From assembly GCF_002204795.1 (NCBI RefSeq), contig NZ_NIXO01000028.1, forward strand, positions 1 through 64,000: a stretch of DNA of 64,000 nt, given 5' to 3'. Position 1 is the first letter of the stretch. The number at the start of each line of letters is the position of its first letter. The notes under the pieces were generated by a model. The model did no database searches, was not told the DNA's origin, and worked only from the letters and a program-made list of their open reading frames with translations. Positions 43,670 through 51,705 of the stretch are shown here, piece by piece. The stretch is from Pseudomonas sp. K2I15 (GTDB lineage: Bacteria > Pseudomonadota > Gammaproteobacteria > Pseudomonadales > Pseudomonadaceae). A program made the translations under genes and the position numbers.

Positions 43670-43945
43670 ATGAAAAAAGTCTCGCCCAATCCCCCACCAT
43701 CCACCTCGGATGACACCCGACAAACCCAACCCGAAACAATCTTCACCCTTCGTCCCGGCCTCAGCACCGAAGCTGCCTTGAGCAATGCCAGCGAGATGCT
43801 TGAATCAGCGACTGTCTGCGCGTACGACTGCGCCGAACACCTTGATGGTTCGGGCAGAAAGCAGGTGCTCGCGGTGGTACAGATGATTGAGATTGCGCAG
43901 TTATTGGTGGATGAGGCGCTGAACCGGGAGTGCCCGGTGGCTTGA
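43670..43945 (+). CDS. Small DUF6124/DUF3077-like protein
   Basis: The 91-residue protein starts MKKVSPNPPPSTSDDTRQTQ, then IFTLRPGLSTEAALSNASEM and VCAYDCAEHLDGSGRKQVLA with a C-terminal helix (MIEIAQLLVDEALNR). This resembles small Pseudomonas proteins of unknown function in the DUF6124/DUF3077 group. The ATG at 43670 follows AGGAG; the frame reaches back to 43520 but through the structured leader. No enzymatic motif is seen. Confidence 0.8.
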   Translation: MKKVSPNPPPSTSDDTRQTQPETIFTLRPGLSTEAALSNASEMLESATVCAYDCAEHLDGSGRKQVLAVVQMIEIAQLLVDEALNRECPVA

Positions 43946-43978
43946 TCGAAACCGAAATCCAACCGGCAACATAAATCT

Positions 43979-44072
43979 AATGTGGGAGCGGGCTTGCTCG
44001 CGAAAGCGGTGGATCAGTCACCAGATGTATTGACTGGCCCTCTGCATTCGCGAGCAAGCCCGCTCCCACATT
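43979..44072. repeat. REPIN between the DUF6124-like gene and the lipoprotein
   Basis: Inverted REP units at 43979-44005 and about 44046-44072 flank about 40 bases of spacer, in the GTGGGAGCGGGCTTGCTCGC class. It lies between convergent genes. Confidence 0.92.
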
Positions 44073-44114
44073 AGATCTGTGTTGTTGGGTGGACTGCATT
44101 TCAAAACAGCCATG

Positions 44115-44141
44115 AAAAAGGCGACCCGAAGGTCGCCTTTT
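44115..44141. terminator. Bidirectional Rho-independent terminator
   Basis: AAAAAGGCGACC (44115-44126), loop CGAA, GGTCGCCTTTT (44131-44141). It serves the lipoprotein gene, whose stop is at 44143-44145 on the minus strand, and the plus-strand transcript through the REPIN. Confidence 0.88.
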
Positions 44142-44142
44142 C

Positions 44143-44553
44143 TTATTGCGCGTACTGCTTGCTCAACCCCGGCGGCACACCATGGATGTCGGTCTCTTCC
44201 CAAGGCCCGTTCGGGCTGATGGACCGGCTCCAGCCGTTACTCCAACGGTAGTAGGTGCGCTGGCGGTAGAACGTGTCTGGCTGTTCATCCAGCACGTACA
44301 CCTGCATCTTCCCGTCCCAATGGCTCGCCGCGCCCGGTGGCGGTGCGAACGTGGCCGAGGAGCTCGGCACCGGCTTCGACGGTTTGATCACCGGGCCGGA
44401 AGGCTGGGTGCTCGGCTGAGTGCTCGGCTGCGTCGACGGCCCTGTGGGCGGGATGGTCGGCCCGGTAGGCGACGGAGGCCGATGGACCGCACAAGCACTC
44501 AACCCCAATACCAGGCTGAGCAGGGTGATACGCGCGATGGCGGTCATGGGCAT
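44143..44553 (-). CDS. Small outer-membrane-type lipoprotein with Pro/Ser/Thr repeats
   Basis: The 136-residue protein has a lipoprotein signal (ITLLSLVLGLSAC, lipobox LSAC near residue 21). Next is a flexible linker with three repeats of STQP (residues about 40-52). The C-terminal part (WDGKMQVYVLDEQPDTFYRQ, RTYYRWSNGWSRSISPNGPW) looks like a small globular, Trp/Tyr-rich domain. No family is recognised with certainty. It lies 9 bases after the ccmI stop, so it may be co-transcribed with ccm. Confidence 0.8.
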   Translation of the reverse strand: MPMTAIARITLLSLVLGLSACAVHRPPSPTGPTIPPTGPSTQPSTQPSTQPSGPVIKPSKPVPSSSATFAPPPGAASHWDGKMQVYVLDEQPDTFYRQRTYYRWSNGWSRSISPNGPWEETDIHGVPPGLSKQYAQ

Positions 44554-44562
44554 TTCCTCGAG

Positions 44563-45756
44563 TTATTTGTCCGGACTGTCGATGGTCAGTTGCTGCAGCG
44601 CAGTGATGCTGCTGGCCAGGGGTTGGCTGCGGCCGATCCACTCGCCAGTGGTTGGAACACCTGCCCGGGATATGCGCGCAACCAGTTGGACTTCGGGAAA
44701 GTTGGACAGTTTCAACTGCGGCATCATCGCATCAGAATCGCCCAGTTCGACGGTGATCGGCAGGTCGGCCACGGTCACGCGCTTGGCGGCCAACGGCGCC
44801 GGCGGGCCTTTGACGGCGCGGGCGAAGATGAACACGCTGTCGGTCGGCAAGGCCTTGGCCTTCACATCGGCGGCCAGGTCCACGCGCACCTGCATTTGGG
44901 TTTGCGCCTTCACCGGCGCCACGGTACCGCCACTCTCTTTGAGCTTCTCGGCGGCCCGGTCAATCCCGCCTTGCAGCGCCGCACGGGAGTTGTCTTCCGG
45001 TGGCAGTTGGGCCAGCAGGCGCTTCCAGTAGTCGATCGCTTCCTGGTAACGCTGCCCTTCAAAGGCCGCAATGCCCAGCAGGCCGAGGCTGGTGACTTCT
45101 TTCGGGTCGAGCTTAAGTGCTTCATCGGTCAAGGCCTGGACCTTGGGCGACCACTGTTTATTGTCGGCAAAGTACTGAGCCTGGGCCCATTGCCCGAGCA
45201 GCTCCGGCTGGCGACCGGCCAAGGCCACGGTGCGCTCGAAGACTTTGGCCGCATCGGCCGAACGGTCCTGGGCCATGTAGGCGCGACCGAGGAAGTACAA
45301 GCCTTCCGGCGAGTCCGGTTGTGCGGCAGCGGCGCGCTCCAGACGGCGGGTCATGTCTTCCATGGACACCGGCGGCTGGGAGAATTCGCGGGTCAGTTCG
45401 ACCTTGTCGCTGGCCCCGTAATGCAGGTACAGCGCCACGCCCAGCACCGGCACCAGAAACGCCGCGAGCAAGGGCAACGGTTTGCCGAGGCGCGATTCCC
45501 GAGGTTTTTCCACACCTTCGGTATCGGCCAACAACTCGCGCGCTGCTTCAGCGCGGCCGCTGTCCAGTTGCGCCGCATCCAGCACGCCTTCGGACTGCTG
45601 GGTTTGCAGTTCCGCCACGCGTTCCTGGTACAGCGCCACGTTCAGCGCAGTGCGATCTTCTTCACGCTGGGCACGGCGGCCGCGTAGAACAGGGATCAGC
45701 AGGAAACTCAAGGCAATCAGAAGCAGCAGACCGGCTGCGAGCCAGAAATCAATCAT
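44563..45756 (-). CDS. ccmI: Cytochrome c maturation TPR protein CcmI (CycH)
   Basis: CcmI holds apocytochrome c for heme attachment by CcmFH. From the ATG at 45756 it has 397 residues: an N-terminal helix (MIDFWLAAGLLLLIALSFLL), a cytoplasmic loop, a second helix (LPLLAAFLVPVLGVALYLHY), then TPR repeats in the periplasm (ALQ.. units around SPEGLYFLGRAYMAQDRSAD and ALKLDPKEVTSLGLLGIAAF) and a C-terminal beta domain. The start overlaps the ccmH end by 8 bases; the longer frame to 45852 lies in ccmH. Confidence 0.93.
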   Translation of the reverse strand: MIDFWLAAGLLLLIALSFLLIPVLRGRRAQREEDRTALNVALYQERVAELQTQQSEGVLDAAQLDSGRAEAARELLADTEGVEKPRESRLGKPLPLLAAFLVPVLGVALYLHYGASDKVELTREFSQPPVSMEDMTRRLERAAAAQPDSPEGLYFLGRAYMAQDRSADAAKVFERTVALAGRQPELLGQWAQAQYFADNKQWSPKVQALTDEALKLDPKEVTSLGLLGIAAFEGQRYQEAIDYWKRLLAQLPPEDNSRAALQGGIDRAAEKLKESGGTVAPVKAQTQMQVRVDLAADVKAKALPTDSVFIFARAVKGPPAPLAAKRVTVADLPITVELGDSDAMMPQLKLSNFPEVQLVARISRAGVPTTGEWIGRSQPLASSITALQQLTIDSPDK

Positions 45757-46222
45757 CAGTTTTTTTGTCCAGCAGTTGGTCGAGGCGTTGACGCTCATCG
45801 ACAGAAAGCGAGTCCGAGCCATCGGCCGGGGCGACACGACGGCGGCGCACAATCACCGCCATGACGACCAAGCCTGTGAGCAACAGGCCAGCGGGGCCGA
45901 ACCACAGCAGCGCGGTCTTGCCGGTGAGCGCAGGCTTGTAGCGCACGAAATCACCGTAGCGGTCGACCATGAAGTCGATGATCTGCTGATTGTCCTTGCC
46001 CTCGCCGAGCATGCGGAAGATCTCTTTGCGCAGGTCGGCGGCAATCGGCGCGTTGGAGTCGGCGATGTCCTGGTTCTGGCACTTGGGGCAGCGCAGTTCC
46101 TTGGTCAATTCGCGAAAGCGCTCGCGATCACCGTCCTTGGCAAATTCGTAGGTGTCGATGGCCGCGTGAGCCACGCCAACCACGCTCAAGCCCAATACAG
46201 CGGCGGCTAACCAACGCTTCAT
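45749..46222 (-). CDS. ccmH: Cytochrome c maturation thioredoxin-like reductant CcmH
   Basis: CcmH (157 residues; CcmL type) reduces the CxxCH disulfide of apocytochrome c. It has a signal peptide (MKRWLAAAVLGLSVVGVAHA), the redox motif LRCPKCQNQDIADSNAPIAA, the DLRKEIFRMLGEGKDNQQII helix bundle, and a C-terminal anchor (WFGPAGLLLTGLVVMAVIVR). It starts at an ATGA overlap with ccmG and ends over ccmI. Confidence 0.96.
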   Translation of the reverse strand: MKRWLAAAVLGLSVVGVAHAAIDTYEFAKDGDRERFRELTKELRCPKCQNQDIADSNAPIAADLRKEIFRMLGEGKDNQQIIDFMVDRYGDFVRYKPALTGKTALLWFGPAGLLLTGLVVMAVIVRRRRVAPADGSDSLSVDERQRLDQLLDKKTDD

Positions 46223-46755
46223 GGCTTGGCCTCATCCACCAGCGCCTGGTACTTGGCGGCCAGTTGCTCACGCCACACCACTTCGTCGATCACGCCCACG
46301 TACTTGTCGCGGATCACGCCCTTGGCATCGATGAAGAAGGTTTCCGGGGCGCCGTACACGCCAAGGTTCAGGCCGAGGTTGCCGTCTTCGTCGCGGATAT
46401 CCAACTGGTACGGGTTGTGGAACTCTGCCAGCCACTTCAAGGCGGCAGCGTTGTCGTCCTTGTAGTTGATGCCGTAGATCACCACGCCCTGCTCCGCCAG
46501 TTTGTTCAGCACCGGGTGCTCGACGCGGCAGGAAATGCACCAGGTGCCCCACACGTTGACCAGTGCCGGTTTGCCCAGCAAATCAGCTTGGGTCAGGGTT
46601 TTGTCGCCCTGCACGGTCGGCAGGGAAAACGCCGGGAACTGCTTGCCGATCATCGCCGACGGCAGCTCGGCCGGGTCCAGGTAAAGCCCGCGATACAGGA
46701 ACACCGCCACCACCAGAAACGCTGCCAGCGGTAACACCATCAACCAACGCTTCAT
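46219..46755 (-). CDS. ccmG: Thiol:disulfide interchange protein CcmG/DsbE
   Basis: The 178-residue membrane-anchored thioredoxin-like protein has an N-terminal helix (MKRWLMVLPLAAFLVVAVFL) and the active site WGTWCISCRVEHPVL, then YGINYKDDNAAALKWLAEF and GVYGAPETFFIDAKGVIRDK, with the cis-Pro in GAPE. It delivers electrons to apocytochrome c cysteines. It starts on the ccmF stop (ATGA). Confidence 0.96.
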   Translation of the reverse strand: MKRWLMVLPLAAFLVVAVFLYRGLYLDPAELPSAMIGKQFPAFSLPTVQGDKTLTQADLLGKPALVNVWGTWCISCRVEHPVLNKLAEQGVVIYGINYKDDNAAALKWLAEFHNPYQLDIRDEDGNLGLNLGVYGAPETFFIDAKGVIRDKYVGVIDEVVWREQLAAKYQALVDEAKP

Positions 46756-48740
46756 ACCGCTGCTCCTTGCAGACCGAGGGCTTCACGCACCCGGCTCTTG
46801 ACCTTGACCCGGTAGCGTCGGTCCGTTGCTGCCAGCAAACCACCGAAGCCTGTGAGCAGGCCGCCGAACCAGATCCAGCGCACAAACGGTTTGACGTGGA
46901 CCCGCACGGCCCAGGCGCCATCACCCAGCGGTTCACCCAGGGCAACGTAGAGGTCGCGGGTGAAACCGGCGTCGATCCCGGCTTCGGTCATCATCGAGCT
47001 TTGCACGGTGTACAGGCGTTTTTCCGGGTGCAGCACGGCCACTTCCTTGCCGTTGCGCACGACGCGCACGGTGCCTTTGTCGGAGGTGAAGTTGGGGCCT
47101 TCGAAGTGCTTGGCGCCTTCGAAAATGAAGTGGTAACCGGCCAGGTCCATGGACTCGCCCGGCGCCAAACGCAGGTCGCGCTCGGCGCTGTTCTGGCTGG
47201 ACAACACCACGCCCAGGGCGCACACGGCGATGCCGATATGCGCGACCTGCATGCCCCAGTAGCTGCGGGTCATGGTCGGCAGACCTTTGATCAAACCTTT
47301 GTGGCGGGTCTTGTCGATAAGGTCGCGTACACCGGCCAGCAATACCCAGGCGGCGAGCATGAAGGTGGCGAGCACAGCCCAGTTGAAGTCGCCGTAGGCA
47401 ATACCGGCGATCACGGCCAGCGCGGCGCTGCCCAGCAGTACCGGAGCTAGCATGCCCACCAGCCATTTCACCGGGGTGTCTTTCCAGCGCACCACTACGC
47501 CGACCGCCATCACCACCATCAACAGCGCCATTAACGGAATGAACAGTGCGTTGAAGTATGGTGGGCCGACGGACAGCTTGGCGCCGCTCAGGGCATCCAG
47601 AGCCAGCGGGTACAGAGTGCCGAGCAGGATCATCGAAGCGGCTACGACCAGCACCAGGTTATTGCCCAGCAGCAGGGTTTCCCGGGACCAGAGGTTGAAG
47701 CCGACGTGGCTCTTGACCACGGGCGCGCGCAGGGCGAACAGCGTCAGCGAGCCACCGACCACGAACAGCAGGAAGATCAGGATGAACACGCCACGCGCAG
47801 GGTCAGAGGCGAACGCGTGAACCGACGTCAGTACACCGGAACGCACCAGGAAGGTACCCAGCAGGCTCAGGGAAAACGCGGCGATGGCCAGCAACACGGT
47901 CCAGCTCTTGAACACGCCACGTTTTTCAGTGACCGCCAGCGAGTGGATCAGCGCCGTGCCCACCAGCCATGGCATGAAGGAAGCGTTTTCTACCGGGTCC
48001 CAGAACCACCAGCCGCCCCAACCGAGTTCGTAGTAGGCCCACCATGAGCCCAAGGTGATGCCGATGCCGAGGAACGCCCAGGCGACGATGGTCCAGGGCC
48101 GCGACCAGCGCGCCCAGGCTGCATCAAGACGCCCGCCGAGCAGGGCGGCGATGGCAAACGCGAAGGCCACCGAGAAACCGACGTAACCCATGTAGAGCAT
48201 CGGCGGGTGCACGATCAGGCCGATGTCTTGCAGCAGCGGGTTGAGGTCGTGCCCATCAACCGGGATCTGCGGCAGGATGCGGGTGAACGGGTTGGAGGTC
48301 ATGATCAAAAACAGCAGGAAGCCGATGCTGATCATGCCCATCACCGCCAGCACCCGGGCCAGCATGACTTGTGGCAACTGGCGGGAGAAGATCGATACGG
48401 CAAAGGTCCAGCCGCCGAGGATCAACGCCCACAGCAGCAACGAACCTTCGTGGGCGCCCCACACGGCACTGAACTTGTAGTACCAGGGCAAGGCGCTGTT
48501 GGAGTTGTTGGCGACGTAGGCGACGGAAAAGTCGTCGGTCATGAAGGCGTAGGTCAGGCAACCGAAGGCGAACACCAAAAAGGCGAACTGGCCCCAGGCG
48601 GCCGGCTGGGCCAGGCTCATCCACAAACGGTCACCGCGCCAGGCGCCCAGCAACGGGACCACGGCCTGGACGATGGCAAAGCACAGGGCGAGGATCATCG
48701 CCAACTGGCCCAACTCTGGAATAAACAGTGCGGACGTCAT
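46752..48740 (-). CDS. ccmF: Cytochrome c heme lyase subunit CcmF
   Basis: The 662-residue polytopic protein transfers heme from CcmE to apocytochrome c. It contains the WWD domain WGGWWFWDPVENASFMPWLV near residue 240 and conserved heme-ligand histidines in the flanking helices (GAHEGSLLLWALILGGWTF; LIHSLAVTEKRGVFKSW). The C-terminal periplasmic domain follows LAPGESMDLAGYHFIFEGAK. It lies 3 bases after ccmE. Confidence 0.96.
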   Translation of the reverse strand: MTSALFIPELGQLAMILALCFAIVQAVVPLLGAWRGDRLWMSLAQPAAWGQFAFLVFAFGCLTYAFMTDDFSVAYVANNSNSALPWYYKFSAVWGAHEGSLLLWALILGGWTFAVSIFSRQLPQVMLARVLAVMGMISIGFLLFLIMTSNPFTRILPQIPVDGHDLNPLLQDIGLIVHPPMLYMGYVGFSVAFAFAIAALLGGRLDAAWARWSRPWTIVAWAFLGIGITLGSWWAYYELGWGGWWFWDPVENASFMPWLVGTALIHSLAVTEKRGVFKSWTVLLAIAAFSLSLLGTFLVRSGVLTSVHAFASDPARGVFILIFLLFVVGGSLTLFALRAPVVKSHVGFNLWSRETLLLGNNLVLVVAASMILLGTLYPLALDALSGAKLSVGPPYFNALFIPLMALLMVVMAVGVVVRWKDTPVKWLVGMLAPVLLGSAALAVIAGIAYGDFNWAVLATFMLAAWVLLAGVRDLIDKTRHKGLIKGLPTMTRSYWGMQVAHIGIAVCALGVVLSSQNSAERDLRLAPGESMDLAGYHFIFEGAKHFEGPNFTSDKGTVRVVRNGKEVAVLHPEKRLYTVQSSMMTEAGIDAGFTRDLYVALGEPLGDGAWAVRVHVKPFVRWIWFGGLLTGFGGLLAATDRRYRVKVKSRVREALGLQGAAV

Positions 48741-48743
48741 GAC

Positions 48744-49199
48744 TTAGCCCTCCTTGGCGGGGGTCGGGGCGGATTGGCCGCTGTCTTTGAGGGCCTTGGT
48801 GACTTCCGGCGGCATGTATTTTTCATCGTGTTTGGCCAGCACTTCATCGGCCACCACCACGCCGTCGGCGTTGAGTTTGCCAAGGGCGACGATGCCCTGC
48901 CCTTCGCGGAACAGGTCCGGGAGGATGCCGCGGTAGGTGATGGTCACGGATTTGTTGAAGTCGGTGACGATGAATTTGACGTCCAGGGAATCGCCGGAAC
49001 GTTGCAGCGAGCCTTTCTCGACCATGCCACCGGCACGAATTCGCGTGTCCAGCGGCGCTTCGCCGTTGGCGATTTGGGTCGGGGTGTAGAACAGGTTGAT
49101 GTTCTCCCGCAGGGCGCTCAGGGCCAGGGTCACGGCAATGCCGACACCGGCCATGATGGCCAGGATGATCAACAGACGCTTTCTACGCAGCGGATTCAC
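48744..49199 (-). CDS. ccmE: Heme chaperone CcmE
   Basis: CcmE (151 residues) binds heme covalently in the periplasm. It has an N-terminal anchor (LLIILAIMAGVGIAVTLALS), an OB fold (RIRAGGMVEKGSLQRSGDSL; FIVTDFNKSVTITYRGILPD), and the heme-binding VLAKHDEKYMPPEV, with the covalent His in KHDEKY. GTG start overlaps the ccmD stop (GTGA). Confidence 0.96.
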   Translation of the reverse strand: MNPLRRKRLLIILAIMAGVGIAVTLALSALRENINLFYTPTQIANGEAPLDTRIRAGGMVEKGSLQRSGDSLDVKFIVTDFNKSVTITYRGILPDLFREGQGIVALGKLNADGVVVADEVLAKHDEKYMPPEVTKALKDSGQSAPTPAKEG

Positions 49200-49372
49200 T
49201 TTTCGGTCTCCCGGCGCAAACGACGCGCCTCTTGTTGCAGGTAACGCTTGCGGGCCAGGATCGGCGCGGCGACGTTGAGGGCCAGCACCGCCAGGCAGAT
49301 GCCATAGGCCGTCCAGACGTACAGGGCGTGATGGCCCATGGCGAGAAAATCACTGAAAGAGTTGAAGCTCAT
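49196..49372 (-). CDS. ccmD: Small heme exporter protein CcmD
   Basis: The 58-residue protein starts MSFNSFSDFLAMGHHALYVW, with one membrane helix (TAYGICLAVLALNVAAPILA) and a basic C-terminus (RKRYLQQEARRLRRETEK), as in CcmD, which is needed to release holo-CcmE from the CcmABC complex. The ATG at 49372 overlaps the ccmC stop (ATGA); a longer frame to 49414 lies in ccmC. Confidence 0.92.
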   Translation of the reverse strand: MSFNSFSDFLAMGHHALYVWTAYGICLAVLALNVAAPILARKRYLQQEARRLRRETEK

Positions 49373-50124
49373 CCACGGGCTCCCAGGCTGTTTTGCACTT
49401 CGGCCTTGACCCAACTGGTGCGGGCTTCACGCTTGAGCACTTCGAGGCGCATGCGCAACAGCAGCACGGCGCCGAAGAAGCAGTAGAACCCCAGCACCAT
49501 CAGCAGCAGCGGCGCCCACATTTCCACGGGCATTGCCGGCTTTTCGGTAAGGGTGAAGGTGGCGCCCTGGTGCAGGGTGCTCCACCACTCCACCGAGTAT
49601 TTGATGATCGGGATGTTGATCACGCCGACAATCGCCAGCACTGCGCAGGCCTTGGCGGCGCTGTCACGATTGCTGATGGCGTTGCCCAGCGCAATCAGAC
49701 CGAAGTACAGGAACAGCAGGATCAGCATCGACGTGAGTCGCGCATCCCACACCCACCACGAACCCCAGGTCGGCTTGCCCCAGATCGCACCGGTGACCAG
49801 CGCCACGGCGGTCATCCAGGCACCGATGGGCGCGGCGCATTGCAGGGCAACGTCCGCCAGCTTCATCTTCCACACCAGGCCGACGACGCCGCACACCGCC
49901 AGCATCACGTAGCAGGACTGGGCCAGCATCGCGGCAGGAACGTGGATGTAGATGATGCGAAAGCTGTTGCCTTGCTGGTAGTCCGGCGGCGCGAAGGCCA
50001 GGCCCCAGACCACGCCGACGCCGATCAGCAATACAGCAGCGATGCTCAACCACGGCAGCAGTTTGCCACTGATGCCGTAAAACCATTTGGGCGAGCCGAG
50101 CTTGTGAAACCAGGTCCAGTTCAT
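49369..50124 (-). CDS. ccmC: Heme exporter subunit CcmC
   Basis: The 251-residue inner-membrane protein attaches heme to CcmE. It contains the WWD motif WGSWWVWDARLTSMLILLFL near residue 125 and flanking histidine-bearing loops (IIYIHVPAAMLAQSCYV; WWSTLHQGATFTLTEKPAM). Six helices are expected. A gap of 82 bases separates it from ccmB with no evident terminator. Confidence 0.96.
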   Translation of the reverse strand: MNWTWFHKLGSPKWFYGISGKLLPWLSIAAVLLIGVGVVWGLAFAPPDYQQGNSFRIIYIHVPAAMLAQSCYVMLAVCGVVGLVWKMKLADVALQCAAPIGAWMTAVALVTGAIWGKPTWGSWWVWDARLTSMLILLFLYFGLIALGNAISNRDSAAKACAVLAIVGVINIPIIKYSVEWWSTLHQGATFTLTEKPAMPVEMWAPLLLMVLGFYCFFGAVLLLRMRLEVLKREARTSWVKAEVQNSLGARG

Positions 50125-50206
50125 GCTGTTTCCATCACGGTTGCTTCTTGTCGTTGCAAGAAGCCTAGGGTCTTTACTGATTAAGACAACGCTTAACCAG
50201 ACCTCA

Positions 50207-50875
50207 TTATTCGCCGACGCTGATCTTCAGGCCAGCCGCTATAGCAAAGGGTGTCAGGGTTACCGCCAGGGCGGCCAGGCTGCCAAGCCACAGGAGGTAA
50301 CCGGTCGCCGGCATGCCCTGGAGCGCGGCTTGCAGAGCGCCGCTGCCCAGGATCAACACCGGGATATACAAAGGCAAAATCAGCAGGGCCAGCAACAGGC
50401 CGCCGCGTTTCAAACCGACTGTCAGCGCCGCACCTACGGCACCCAACAAACTGAGCACCGGCGTGCCCAGCAATAATGACAGGAGCAACACCGGCAGGCA
50501 CTCGGTGGGCAATCCCAGCATCATCGCCAGCAGCGGCGCGAGCAATACCAGCGCCAGGCCGGAAAACGCCCAGTGTGCCAGTACCTTGGCCAGAACCAGA
50601 AGAGGCAGAGGGTGCGACGAAAGGACCCACTGTTCAAGGGAACCGTCTTCAAAATCACTGCGAAACAGCCCGTCCAGCGAGAGCAGGACCGACAAAAGCG
50701 CCGCCACCCAGACCAGTCCCGGAGACAAGGTTTGCAACAGTTTAGTCTCGGGGCCGACCGCCAACGGGAACAGCGCGATCACAATCGCGAAGAACACCAG
50801 CGGGTTGGCCAGTTCGGCCGGGCGGCGACAGAGTAACCGCGCTTCGCGGGCCACCAACAGGGCAAATACACTCAT
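50207..50875 (-). CDS. ccmB: Heme exporter permease CcmB
   Basis: The 222-residue, six-helix protein starts MSVFALLVAREARLLCRRPA and has LANPLVFFAIVIALFPLAVG, LSLDGLFRSDFEDGSLEQWV and LPLYIPVLILGSGAL, all conserved in CcmB. It is the membrane part of the CcmAB ABC transporter. The ATG at 50875 overlaps the ccmA stop (ATGA); three further codons upstream are ignored. Confidence 0.95.
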   Translation of the reverse strand: MSVFALLVAREARLLCRRPAELANPLVFFAIVIALFPLAVGPETKLLQTLSPGLVWVAALLSVLLSLDGLFRSDFEDGSLEQWVLSSHPLPLLVLAKVLAHWAFSGLALVLLAPLLAMMLGLPTECLPVLLLSLLLGTPVLSLLGAVGAALTVGLKRGGLLLALLILPLYIPVLILGSGALQAALQGMPATGYLLWLGSLAALAVTLTPFAIAAGLKISVGE

Positions 50876-51507
50876 ACCGACCACCGGCCCAGATCAAGAT
50901 CGCGGTAACCGGCGGGCATGCGCGCCAACGTGTGGTGGGTGGTCAGGAGCACCATCCCGCCCTGCTCGCAATGGGTGGCCAGGTGTTCTTCAAGCTGGGC
51001 GACGCCTTGTTTGTCGAGGGCGGTGAAGGGTTCGTCGAGAATCCACAGCGGCGGGCCGTCCAGGTACAGGCGGGCCAGGGCTACGCGGCGCTGCTGGCCG
51101 GCGGACAGGGTGTGGCAGGGAACGTCTTCGAAACCCTTGAGGCCAACCGCGGCCAGAGCCTGCCAGATGGCCTCGCGGCTTGCGGGATGATGCAGGGCAC
51201 TGAGCCAACTGAGGTTTTCTTCGGCGGTGAGCACGTCCTTGATCCCGGCGGCGTGGCCGATCCAGATCAGGTTGCGGGCCAGTTCCGTGCGCTGCTCGTG
51301 CAACGGTTTGCCGTTGAGCCGCACTTCGCCCGCCGTCGGCTGCATCAAGCCGGCCAACAGGCGCAACAGGCTGGTCTTGCCGCTGCCGTTGGGGCCGCTG
51401 ACCTGCACCATGTCGCCGCGCACCAGACGCAGTTCGAGATTTTCGAACAGCATCCGCAGGTCACGTTCACAGGCAAGCGCTACGGCTTCTAGAAGAGGGC
51501 TGGTCAA
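50872..51507 (-). CDS. ccmA: Heme exporter ATP-binding protein CcmA
   Basis: The 211-residue ABC ATPase has Walker A VSGPNGSGKTSLLRLLAGLM, signature HTLSAGQQRRVALARL, Walker B LWILDEPFTALDKQG and switch His TTHHTLARM. ATP hydrolysis drives release of holo-CcmE from CcmC. First gene of the minus-strand ccmABCDEFGHI operon. Confidence 0.95.
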   Translation of the reverse strand: MTSPLLEAVALACERDLRMLFENLELRLVRGDMVQVSGPNGSGKTSLLRLLAGLMQPTAGEVRLNGKPLHEQRTELARNLIWIGHAAGIKDVLTAEENLSWLSALHHPASREAIWQALAAVGLKGFEDVPCHTLSAGQQRRVALARLYLDGPPLWILDEPFTALDKQGVAQLEEHLATHCEQGGMVLLTTHHTLARMPAGYRDLDLGRWSV

Positions 51508-51705
51508 GAGATCGCGGGCCTTTACGGTTCAAGTCGGCGGTGGAACGGCCGTTAAAGAGGTGCACATTAACTGCTTTGGCGACCGTTTTTAGAGAGCTGG
51601 ATCAATCAGTTGTGTTGTTTTTAACGCTCTCTTTGAAGACGGGCGGCATTATACATGTGATGCCCTACTCTAAAGAGGGCAATTTCCCTTGAGACGGCGC
51701 GCACG
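51508..51705. promoter_or_regulatory. Divergent gap between ccmA and the FliK-like gene
   Basis: No gene is seen. The right half holds nested inverted repeats: CTCTTT (51629-51634) with AAAGAG (51672-51677) around GGCAT (51645-51649) and ATGCC (51660-51664), and TGCCCT with AGGGCA (51661-51666, 51676-51681). They could form a leader hairpin or operator. No clear promoter was picked. Confidence 0.35.
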